A stretch of 64,000 bases of DNA from NCBI RefSeq assembly GCF_900167275.1, contig NZ_FUWX01000011.1:42575-106574 (forward strand). Reading direction: 5' to 3'. This DNA is from Cetobacterium ceti. GTDB lineage: Bacteria; Fusobacteriota; Fusobacteriia; Fusobacteriales; Fusobacteriaceae. This document shows, one piece after another, positions 9,214 to 18,900 of this stretch; position 1 is the stretch's first letter, and the number at the start of each line of letters is the position of its first letter. Made by a program: the position numbers and the translations under genes. The notes beneath the pieces were generated by a model that ran no database searches, had not been told where the DNA came from, and worked only from the letters and a program-made list of their open reading frames with translations.

Positions 9214-10872
9214 TTAACTCTCCTTTTTTATTTTAAGTGCCGAAGCAATTAAGCAACCTGAATCAAATTTATCAATACATTTTAAGCAATTAACACATTT
9301 AGTTTCATCAATAATATAAGTTTTATTACTTACATTTATAGCCCCTGTAGGACATGCAGAATTACATCCTTGGCAATATAAACAGGAGTTAAATTTATTA
9401 AATTGTTTTTCAATTTTATTGAAAATATATTTATCTTTAGAATCGATAATAGTTACTTTAACTTCATTAGAATTTTCTCTTGTAAGAACTTTAAAAATAG
9501 GATTTTTAGTTTTATCCAAAATAAATATTTCATAAAGCCCTTTTTTCTCTAATATATTTAAGGATCCAAAGGGTTTAAATAGCTGAAAAAAATCATTATT
9601 TATATTTTTATTTAAAATATAATTTTTAGAATTTTTTTCATTGATACATTCTTTTCCTTCTAAGATATTAGTGTAACTTTTTTCTAACCCACTTCCACCT
9701 TGTCTAGCTTTCCATTTTCCATCTTTAACATAATCTTCATAGTCTTCTTTTCCGATTCTTTTAGCAAAATCAATTAAAAAAGAGTACCATTTATCATATT
9801 CCTTTGAATTGTATATAGATGAAAGAAATTGAGACCAATTTCCATTATGAGGACAAACCCAACAACCAACTCTAGCAAATCCTTGTCTATAGGATTGGTT
9901 AAAGGATAAATTTTCTGTAAAAATATATAACCAAATATCAATATCTAACCAATCGATTACAGGACAAGCAACTTTTTGTTTTAATATTTTAGGACTTTGC
10001 CCAACTTTAGAGTATTTAGATCTAGAAGCAGATTCTAGTCGTCTAACTCCAAGAAATGTTAAAATATTTTCATCAAAGTTTGCTAGAGTAGTACCCATAG
10101 GTCCTGTTTTAAAAATAGAGCAACACCAACTTTTTACTCTACTTGGAGGACCAATCTCATCACACATTTGAAAGAAATTATTTTCTTCGTTTCTCTCTTC
10201 AAAAAAAGGTGTAAAAGGATTTTCTTCCTTAAACATTTCAACATATTCATAGGATTTTGGTAGTTCTAAAGTAGTATCTCCATAAATATGTAAAATACTT
10301 GGATTATTTAGGGCTTTTCTAACTAAATGAGAAACAACAGTAGAATCTTTCCCACCAGAAAAAGATACAAGGGTTAATCTATCTTTATATTTATGAGCAA
10401 CTTCATTTATAAAATTGTATGCCCCTATAAATTCCCCATCCTCATCTTTTCCTTCACATTTAAGGAGATAATCATATCTGTCTCTATTACATGAAATAAA
10501 TTTGTCTATAAGAGACTTCTCCAAGAAAAGAAGCTCTTTTGTAGGAGTAAATGAAAATATTTTATTTCTAAAAGCTTCAATATTTTCAATTTCTCGTCCT
10601 CTTTTAGTAGGATTAATAGAAGAAAGGTTGCCATCTATAATATATTTATTGTGTTTGGTTGCCCAAACAGATTTACTTAAAAGAGATTCATCAAATTTGT
10701 CAGGAAAAAGATTTAATAAAAGCCATTTTTCCTCTAAAAAAACAGGTCTAAAATCTCGGCTAATCTCTTTTAAATTATTTTGTTTTATATAAAGATCATC
10801 TTTAATTTCATCTAAAATTAAGGGAATGTTATGGAAACTATCCCAAAATATTTTAATATTTTCACTTGTCAT
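9214..10872 (-). CDS. PAPS-reductase-fold ATP pyrophosphatase with ferredoxin tail (SspD/DndC-like)
   Basis: 552 residues. The PP-loop SGGKDS at residues 172-177 identifies the adenine nucleotide alpha-hydrolase/PAPS reductase fold. In Dnd and Ssp systems this protein activates DNA for sulfur insertion. Downstream is G-C-W-V-C-P-H-N, a Cys pair typical of the family. The last 60 residues or so hold a ferredoxin-like domain: C-x2-C-x2-C-x3-C-P (CLYCQGCNSACP) and C-x2-C-x2-C with a following G-C, enough for two [4Fe-4S] clusters. The gene follows the DUF4007 and ATPase genes, the same order as sspB-sspC-sspD. The fused ferredoxin suggests that electrons or sulfur handling are supplied in cis. 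Confidence 0.82.
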   Translation of the reverse strand: MTSENIKIFWDSFHNIPLILDEIKDDLYIKQNNLKEISRDFRPVFLEEKWLLLNLFPDKFDESLLSKSVWATKHNKYIIDGNLSSINPTKRGREIENIEAFRNKIFSFTPTKELLFLEKSLIDKFISCNRDRYDYLLKCEGKDEDGEFIGAYNFINEVAHKYKDRLTLVSFSGGKDSTVVSHLVRKALNNPSILHIYGDTTLELPKSYEYVEMFKEENPFTPFFEERNEENNFFQMCDEIGPPSRVKSWCCSIFKTGPMGTTLANFDENILTFLGVRRLESASRSKYSKVGQSPKILKQKVACPVIDWLDIDIWLYIFTENLSFNQSYRQGFARVGCWVCPHNGNWSQFLSSIYNSKEYDKWYSFLIDFAKRIGKEDYEDYVKDGKWKARQGGSGLEKSYTNILEGKECINEKNSKNYILNKNINNDFFQLFKPFGSLNILEKKGLYEIFILDKTKNPIFKVLTRENSNEVKVTIIDSKDKYIFNKIEKQFNKFNSCLYCQGCNSACPTGAINVSNKTYIIDETKCVNCLKCIDKFDSGCLIASALKIKKES

Positions 10873-10899
10873 TTGCCACTCCTAAGATTCAGTTCCACA

Positions 10900-13800
10900 T
10901 TATAAAAGTTCTTTTAGTTTGAGTTTAAAAAGAACCTTATCTTCTGGGTTTAAAGTATTAATTAAATTAAAAATGTAGTCTATTTTATTTTTGCTAATTA
11001 TATTTAAAATTTCTTCTTTCTTTTTTTCAATTTTTTCTAAAGTTTTATTTGAAATATATTCTGGAATACTTTCATATTTATTTAACCAATTTGTAAGTTC
11101 GGTTGTACTTCCATTTAAATCTATAGAATTAAACTCTTGCCACCAGATAGATTCCATTAAATTTAAGTTATTAAGTGTATTTTCGTAGGAATTTTTTAAA
11201 ATTTCTGTAAAATCCATACCATATTCACTATCATAAAAATCATCTTCTAGATTAATATAGACATCTTCAACTTTATTTCTATCGGTGTAATTGGTTAAAT
11301 TTTCAATTTTAGGAATTAAAGTATTTATAAATGAAAGAGTATACATAAACTCTTCATCTTGTTCCTTAGAAAGTTTTTTATTTAAAATACTAGTAATATT
11401 ATTACGAATAGTTTTTAACTCATTTATATTATTAGCATTATCAATGGAATTAATAATTTCCTCAACTTCTAAGTCTATTTTTTCTAATTTATTATTTATA
11501 ATTTTTTTAGGAGTTTCTAGTTGTTTCATAAATTCTAATTCATCTTCTTGGGAAATAGAATTATTATTTAAAATAATTTCTTCAAAATGTTTTATTTTAT
11601 TAGAATAATCTTTTAATTCCATATAGGATTGGCAATTATTATCAAAATCTCTTAAAAAATCTTTAATATTATTTTCTAAGGATTCTAATTCTTTAATTCT
11701 TGAAATATTACTTAAAATATTTTCAACTTTTTTATTTAATTGCTTAGATTCTTCTAAATAATCCCTTGCAAAAAGTTCTGTGGCAACTTTTTTCATAGTG
11801 CTTTGGAATTTATTAATATCCTCACTACGTCTACAGTCAACTTTTTTTAACCAAGTATGAAGATTTTTTTCAACTAGTTCAGAGATTTTCCCCTTTATTT
11901 GTAAAAATTTTTGTTTTTGCTCAGAAGTATATTCATATCTAAGAGGAAGCTCTTCTAAATTATCACATTTTTTTGAAATTTTGAAGAGTTCATCTATTTT
12001 TAGCTCATTTTCTTTTATATCACTTAAAAGTCCTCTTATTTTACCTTCAAAATTTTGATAAGCTTTAAGACCATCATTTAATTTAAATTGAGCATTATCA
12101 ATTTTTATTTCCATAGTTTCAGAAAGATTTCCAGTTTCAATAACAATATTTAATTCCTCTTGAAATTTTTTACATAGGGAAATGTCACTATTACTATTTA
12201 TATCTTTAATTAATTTTAATATTTTTTTATTTTCAAGATCTATATCAATAAGATTCAAAGTAGTTTTTTCAATATTAGTTAAATTAATTTGACTCTCTTC
12301 CACAACTAAATTAGCCCATTTACTAGGAGCATATTTTAAATTATTAATTCCAAGATTAATCTCATCTCTTCTATAGGAAATATAAGTAAATATTACTAAA
12401 GAAGCCATATAGTCATTAAATCCATAGGGACTATTTTGGAAAGTTTTTAAAAGTACTTCTAAATTTAATGAGTTTTGATTATTTTCAATTAAATTATCGA
12501 TAGTTTCAAAAACTTCTAAAATTTTTGGATTTTTAGGTGTTATTAAATTTAAAGTAGCTTTATCTACAATTTTCCAAGAATCTATTAATACACTATTAAA
12601 ACGATTTTTTATTTCTGGAGTAGTATTTTTAATGCTTTCAAAATTAGTTCCAGATAAAATTGTTTTACTGATCGCTGAAAAATATTGTTTAAACTTTTTA
12701 AGTTGTTTATTAGCAAATCCATCAAATGGAAATGGAATAATTTTTGGATATAATTCATTTAAAAGTTCTAAAAGATATTTATTTAATCTACATTCAATAG
12801 GTTGTATTTTTCCATTTTTAATAATATTTCTTTCTAACTTTAAGTTATTAAAGGAAACTTCTAAATTTTCTTTAAGTTTCATCTCATAATTTTGAATAAA
12901 TTTTGAATATTTTTCTCTATCTTTATAGGAAAGATTTTCAAGAGTTATATAGGATTTTAATACCTCATAAAAATGATTGTCCTTATCATTTAATAAAAAT
13001 AAAAGAATTGGAGTATTTTTTAAATAGTTATTCTCATATTTTTTAATATTTTCAATAAATGTCTCAGAAGTATCTTTATTAGTATAGATCCATAAAATTT
13101 TTCCCTTAGGTTTATCTATGGATTTTTTATTTCTGAATTCTTCTAATGATGACTTAAAATAATTTTCTGAAAGGAATTCCTCACTTAAAAGATTTTGTTC
13201 AAAATTCCATTCGTTGGTAATAATTTCATGGTGAGTATCAAATCCAGGAGAAATAACATCATTTAATCCCAATTCATTTTTTAATTTCACTTCTTTAAAA
13301 ATATTTAAGTCCACAGAAGTTTCACTATTTTTTCTTTTTATAAAGATTTGGAAATCTCTAACTCCAAGAGCATCTTCTATAAAATCATAGGATTTAGAAA
13401 AATCATCATATTGTAAAACTCCATAATCATTTTCTAAAAAATCTAATCCTTGAGTAATGGTATTTTTATCTAAAGTGGTTATAAAAGTAAGAGCTTTTAC
13501 AATGTCCTCTTTACTATTATTTTTAAATCTTAAAACTCTCAAAATTAAATTTCCACTTAAAATATCTTTAATAGAAGAATTAAATTTATCTTCATATTTT
13601 TTTAGAATGTTATTATATAAAATACAATATTGACTTCTTTGACGTCCATCTTGCTCAGAGGCTAGAAGTTCTGTAAAAAGATCACCCTTTAAAATTTCCA
13701 CAGGAGAAATATATTGAAGGGTATTATTATAAATTACACTTTGATCACTATATTCAAGAAGTTTTTTATGAAGTAGTGTAAGTGAAGATCTATTTTGTAA

Positions 13801-15111
13801 CCATTCAGACATACTAGAAAGCATCCAAATACCAATAGGATTAAATGGATAAATACCTTCTAAAATCACAGTTTTAAACTTTTCCCAAGTGCTCCATACT
13901 TCTTTAGTTTTACTTTGAGGAAGCCATTGTAAAAAACATTGGTGAAAATCTTTATAGAAATTAATATTCTTATGAATATTTTCTTTAACCTCTTTATTAA
14001 ATAGAACAATATCTTTTTTGTTAATTAGATTAGCAAATATTGTTTCTAAGTTAGAAGATAGATAAACTTTATCACTAGTATCATATCTACCAATATATCT
14101 ACTTATATTAGAAGTTTTATCCACCCTAGTTAAATAGTTTTTTAAATCTGATTGGATAAATCCTAAAAATAAAATATTGTTATCTTTATTTTGTATTGTT
14201 TCAAATATTTGTTGTAAAGCTGAATTTCCTGATTTTTCAGGAAAATCTGAGGCATATTCTAAATATCTTCCAAATTCATCAAAGATAATTAGAATTTTAT
14301 TAAATAAACCTCTTTCACCGCAAAGTTTATCTTCTAAAATATCTAAGATTTTTCCAGCAGAAATACCCTCATCCCAACGTATTTTATGACCATTAATTTC
14401 TAAATAAACATCATTTATAATATTAAAAATGGTTTCATCTTTTTCAAGATTAGAATTTAAATAATTATATAGATCATTATCAGTTAAATTTAAATTATAT
14501 TTTTCACCATATTTTAAAAATAAACTATATTCTCTTTTGAAATTTCTCTCTAGGAAAATTCTACTAATAGAGTAGGCAGTTGTTAAATCCTTAAGGAAAG
14601 AATTATCTAAATTGTATAATTTTAAAGATTCTTGGACAGATTTTAAAATTTCATAGTTTAAATTAAAATCTTTCATTCCATTTAAAGAAATTATAAAGTT
14701 CGGTTTTTTGTTAGTAAAATCTAAAAGATTACCTATGGTTTCATCTGCATTTTTAATATTATTTATAATATAATTTTGAGTATCAGAAAACTTACTATAA
14801 TTACTTAAAAGTTTTCCTAAGGTAACAGATAAATGAGATTTACCAGTACCATAACCAGCTATGGCTAACATAAATGGATTAAAATCTTCATTTGTATATA
14901 GTCTCTCATAAAGATTTTTAACAAAAGATGCAGTATCAATTAATCTTTTATCCCCCACATCTTTTTCAGTTACGCCAAAATATTTAGGTCCATGAAATAC
15001 AAAACCACGACTTACTAAATCACTTTTATAATTATCGTAAAACCAATCGGCTTGAACGGCTCCATCAAAAAATAAATCTTTTTTAAAAGTAACTAAATCT
15101 TTTATTTCCAC
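10900..15111 (-). CDS. Giant P-loop ATPase, SspC/BrxC-like
   Basis: 1403 residues. Walker A GYGTGKSH lies at about residues 86-93 and Walker B ILIIFDE at 273-279, followed by F-G-R-Y-L-E-Y. The C-terminal half is predicted long helices and coiled coil, rich in Glu, Lys and Asn. It lies between a DUF4007 gene and the PAPS-reductase-like gene, matching the sspB-C-D order, so I assign it as the ATPase of the modification module. Such proteins probably load or move the modification complex on DNA. It is unusually large for the position. It is paralogous to the 1134-residue ATPase at 4906-8310 in the ATPase core. No nuclease motif is obvious to me. Confidence 0.74.
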   Translation of the reverse strand: MEIKDLVTFKKDLFFDGAVQADWFYDNYKSDLVSRGFVFHGPKYFGVTEKDVGDKRLIDTASFVKNLYERLYTNEDFNPFMLAIAGYGTGKSHLSVTLGKLLSNYSKFSDTQNYIINNIKNADETIGNLLDFTNKKPNFIISLNGMKDFNLNYEILKSVQESLKLYNLDNSFLKDLTTAYSISRIFLERNFKREYSLFLKYGEKYNLNLTDNDLYNYLNSNLEKDETIFNIINDVYLEINGHKIRWDEGISAGKILDILEDKLCGERGLFNKILIIFDEFGRYLEYASDFPEKSGNSALQQIFETIQNKDNNILFLGFIQSDLKNYLTRVDKTSNISRYIGRYDTSDKVYLSSNLETIFANLINKKDIVLFNKEVKENIHKNINFYKDFHQCFLQWLPQSKTKEVWSTWEKFKTVILEGIYPFNPIGIWMLSSMSEWLQNRSSLTLLHKKLLEYSDQSVIYNNTLQYISPVEILKGDLFTELLASEQDGRQRSQYCILYNNILKKYEDKFNSSIKDILSGNLILRVLRFKNNSKEDIVKALTFITTLDKNTITQGLDFLENDYGVLQYDDFSKSYDFIEDALGVRDFQIFIKRKNSETSVDLNIFKEVKLKNELGLNDVISPGFDTHHEIITNEWNFEQNLLSEEFLSENYFKSSLEEFRNKKSIDKPKGKILWIYTNKDTSETFIENIKKYENNYLKNTPILLFLLNDKDNHFYEVLKSYITLENLSYKDREKYSKFIQNYEMKLKENLEVSFNNLKLERNIIKNGKIQPIECRLNKYLLELLNELYPKIIPFPFDGFANKQLKKFKQYFSAISKTILSGTNFESIKNTTPEIKNRFNSVLIDSWKIVDKATLNLITPKNPKILEVFETIDNLIENNQNSLNLEVLLKTFQNSPYGFNDYMASLVIFTYISYRRDEINLGINNLKYAPSKWANLVVEESQINLTNIEKTTLNLIDIDLENKKILKLIKDINSNSDISLCKKFQEELNIVIETGNLSETMEIKIDNAQFKLNDGLKAYQNFEGKIRGLLSDIKENELKIDELFKISKKCDNLEELPLRYEYTSEQKQKFLQIKGKISELVEKNLHTWLKKVDCRRSEDINKFQSTMKKVATELFARDYLEESKQLNKKVENILSNISRIKELESLENNIKDFLRDFDNNCQSYMELKDYSNKIKHFEEIILNNNSISQEDELEFMKQLETPKKIINNKLEKIDLEVEEIINSIDNANNINELKTIRNNITSILNKKLSKEQDEEFMYTLSFINTLIPKIENLTNYTDRNKVEDVYINLEDDFYDSEYGMDFTEILKNSYENTLNNLNLMESIWWQEFNSIDLNGSTTELTNWLNKYESIPEYISNKTLEKIEKKKEEILNIISKNKIDYIFNLINTLNPEDKVLFKLKLKELL

Positions 15112-15126
15112 GTTAATCTCCTTAAA

Positions 15127-15942
15127 TTAAATCAATAAGCTAAAAATTTTATCTAAGAAATCATCTGAATTTTTCAATTTCAAAATAGTAATAGGTGATA
15201 ATTGTTTATTAATTTTTATAATATTTTTATCAGCTATTTTATCTAATAGATTAAACTCTTCATCTTTATTTATATGAAGACCCTCTCCCCATTTTAAATT
15301 TTCTAAATTATCTAAAGTTATTTCATTAGAGAGATTATTAAGTTCCCAATCTTTAAGTAGTGTATAGACATACATATAAAAATATGAAGAATCTATTTTA
15401 TGATTTTTTTTCTCTATATTTTTTTCTATAAAATTATAGAAATTATTTTTACTTAATTCTTTTTGGTACATAGATACCCAAGAAACTAATTTTATATTTT
15501 TATTTTCAGGGTAAATATTTTCAAGTTCCTTTTCTAAATTTTCTCTAGTTAGGATATTTCTATATTTAGGGAATATATCTCTAGAAATACTTTTCCACAT
15601 ATGAGCTCCTAAATAATTAGATGTTAAAAAATAGTTTAAAAGTTCTATGGTAAGATTTTCAGTTAAATAACTATCCTCTTTTAAAATTAAATTTCCTAGA
15701 GAAGTTCTATTTAAGTTATATCGTTTATTTTCATATGAAAAGGTAATTAACCCCATATACAAACCATAATATATATGAGGTACAACTTTACCTGAACTTT
15801 TACCTGTGGGAATACCTGTAATTTCTGAAATCTCTTCCTTTGTTAAAAAAGAAGCCCCATCACTTATTTTTAGTATTTTAGCCAAATAGTCCTTAGAAAA
15901 ACTAACGGTCTGATGAAAGTTTAAATTTATGTTTTTATTCAT
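15127..15942 (-). CDS. DUF4007-like protein (SspB-like)
   Basis: 271 residues. The opening N-L-N-F-H-Q-T-V-S-F-S-K-D-Y-L, then F-L-T-K-E-E-I-S-E-I-T-G-I-P-T-G, then V-V-P-H-I-Y-Y-G-L-Y-M-G-L-I has the DUF4007 pattern: F-H-x-T, a winged-helix-like segment with T-G instead of the usual V-G, then a second helix. SspB proteins of this family nick DNA during phosphorothioation. The gene starts within the last 8 bases of the dptH-like gene and ends 15 bases before the giant ATPase. The match is weaker than for the second DUF4007 gene at 8303, so it may be a divergent or specialised copy. Confidence 0.68.
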   Translation of the reverse strand: MNKNINLNFHQTVSFSKDYLAKILKISDGASFLTKEEISEITGIPTGKSSGKVVPHIYYGLYMGLITFSYENKRYNLNRTSLGNLILKEDSYLTENLTIELLNYFLTSNYLGAHMWKSISRDIFPKYRNILTRENLEKELENIYPENKNIKLVSWVSMYQKELSKNNFYNFIEKNIEKKNHKIDSSYFYMYVYTLLKDWELNNLSNEITLDNLENLKWGEGLHINKDEEFNLLDKIADKNIIKINKQLSPITILKLKNSDDFLDKIFSLLI

Positions 15943-18900
15943 TAGTTTTGTAGCACTCCTTTAATGTTAAAAGTATATTATCTAGTTCCTCGGTAGGAAT
16001 ATATGGACTTTTTAATCTATTTAAAATACCTTCATTTGGATTTTTAAAGAACATATCACCTTTACCTAATAAGTTTTCAGCTCCAGATTCATCTAAAATT
16101 ATTCTAGAAGCATTGGCATCATTTACCTTAAGAGCAATTCTAGCACTTAAGTTATTTCTAATAGTTGTAGTTATAATTTCACTTTTAGGTGTTTGAGTGG
16201 AGATAATTATATGTATACCAGCAGCCCTTGCTTTTTGAGTAATTCTTTTTAAACATTTTTCTAAATCTTCTCTATACTCTTTTTCTTCCATAAAATCAGC
16301 ATATTCATCAAAAACAACTACAATTCTAGGAATTTTTTTATTAGCTATTTTATTATAAGAGGCAATATCTTTAACTCTATACTTTGCAAATTCTTTATAT
16401 CTTTCATCCATTTCTTGAGTCAGTTCTTCAAGAGTTTCAATGGCATTTTCTATATCTGTTATAATTTCTCTATATAGGAAAGGTGAATCATTATACATTC
16501 CCATCTCTACATATTTAGGATCTATAAATATAAATTTAACTTCATCTGGAGTATAGTTACTCATAATATTAATGATTATAGAGTTTAATAATACAGATTT
16601 TCCTCCACCAGAAGCACCAGCTACTAAAAGGTGAGTAGTATTAGAATCAGATAAATCTACCCAAATAGGTTTACCCTCTTCATTAATACCTAGAATAAAT
16701 TTTAAAGAATCTTTAAAATCCTCTTCTAAAGGTAAAATATCTTCTAAACGGATTATTCCCTGTTCTTTTCTTGGAATATCAATGGATACAAAACCATCTT
16801 TATCAGGGAAAATATGAGGATTTTTATCTAATCGAAGGTTTAATTTTAAATCTATAGCCTTTTTTTGAATATCTACAAAACTAGTTGAAGTAGGTAATTT
16901 TATACGAAGTCTAATAATACTTGGTCCAATTAGAAAATCTCCTGGATCAACTTCACATTTTTTGTCGTTATAGAATTTACAAAGTTTAATTAGCATTTCA
17001 TTGGCATATTCTCTTTCTAACTCTAAATGTTCTATATTATTATTAGGTAATAGAGCATTTTTTATTCTATTTTTAATTTCCCTATCATAGGTTGTATTTT
17101 TAATTTCTTCAGCTACCATAGTTGGAATCACCTTTTCCTTTCTTTCTTCTTCTTCTAGAACTTCGATTTTAAATTTTCCAAAAATATTTTTTGGAAATTC
17201 ATAATGAGTAATAGGAAAATCTGTACTTATAAGAGAAGTTTCTCTTTTTTCAAAATCATCTCCATTTAACCAATAGGTATATACAGAGCCTTTCCAATTA
17301 ATTTCAAACTCACCATTTAAAATTAAAAATAATTCTTCAGTTAATTTTGTATAATCTTCATCGTTATTAGTGCTCATACAGTAAACAAAGGCCTTATAAA
17401 GTTGTAATAACCAATATCTTTTTTCAAGATTTTTTATTTTAGGATCAAAATTTTTAATAAGAGCAGAATAACCAGCCTTTATTTGATCACTTGCTTTATT
17501 TATATGAACTTGATTTTTTTTAGCCACTTTACACTCTATAATATTACAAGTTAAATATAATTTGTTATCTTTAAATTCATAGGTAATACCTAAATAGTCA
17601 GGGCGATTATCTACTCCATTAAACCAGTGAGTATATAAATCAAGAGGGATTAGACCCCAATTTTTTTCATTTTTTTCCATTTCCATATAGGTCATTAAAT
17701 ATCCTATATAATTATTAATTTGAGTATTATCAAGGCTCATGGTTTTTAATATATTAATACCATCAAGTTTATGTATATAATCAAAACAATTTTTTAAAAT
17801 ATTATCTATAGATCCTTCAGTATATTTTAAATTAGAAAAAAGATGTGTTATTCTATTTTCTAATTTATTTTTAATATTTTCCAATTGGTTTCTACCTGCA
17901 CCAATGACAATATTAAGTTCTCCTGAATTACCTTTTCCTGTGGCAATACTTAAAATATCCCAAGAATCAAGAGCTTGTAAAAGTTGTTTATCAATTCCCT
18001 TGTCCATAGAAACAATCCAGTTTCCTTTTTTCTTAATTTCTGATAGGATAACTTTCATGGAATCCTTTAATTTAAATTCCTTTAAAAGGGATTTTTCAAG
18101 TTCTACAGAGGAATTAATATTATTTTTATATTTATTTATAAGCTTTGAATGAAGAGTTGCCACTTGAAATTGATTTTGAGTAATTTCAATTTCTCTTTTA
18201 AAGTTACTACTGTTAAATGGAAGTGGTTTATATACCATAGGAAATTTATTTTCAAGACCATCAATTTGAATTTTCTGAACTTCACTAAATTTCAAATCAG
18301 AATCTGTTAAAGCCTCAGAAATGAAAATAATGTCCATATCTTCTGGTAAATAGGAGTTTAAATTACTGTTTAAATTATCTAAATCACAGTGGGTTGTATA
18401 ATAAACCTGAATTTGTAATTTTTTAAATTTATCACAAAGGGCATTGATCCAATGGACGAAATAACTTTTTCCACCTATATTTTCCTCTTTTATGTAAATA
18501 TATAGAGAAATATTAATTTCTAAATCTAAAATATTATTAATATCCCAAATACATTTAACAATAGGTTCTAATTCTTCAGGATTAATAAATCCTAATTTTA
18601 GACCATCCATAGAACTAGGAAATATATCTATATATTTTTGTACAATATCTTGGAAATATTTAGATTTTTCAGAGGCTGATAAATCAGAATCATTATCCTC
18701 TGTGAGAGCATTTTCTCTTTTTAAAATACTGTTAAAATCTAAACGTTTTTCAAGGGCATCATTTTCTTTAAAAGGTGTCATTAAAGAATAATTTCCAAAG
18801 GATTTTTTAGTTATTAAATAGGAATCCTTTCCTAAAAGAATATCTAAGGTTGAATCTATAGTTGTTAAGTTTGTAATTTTATCCATAGGAGAATTATCTT

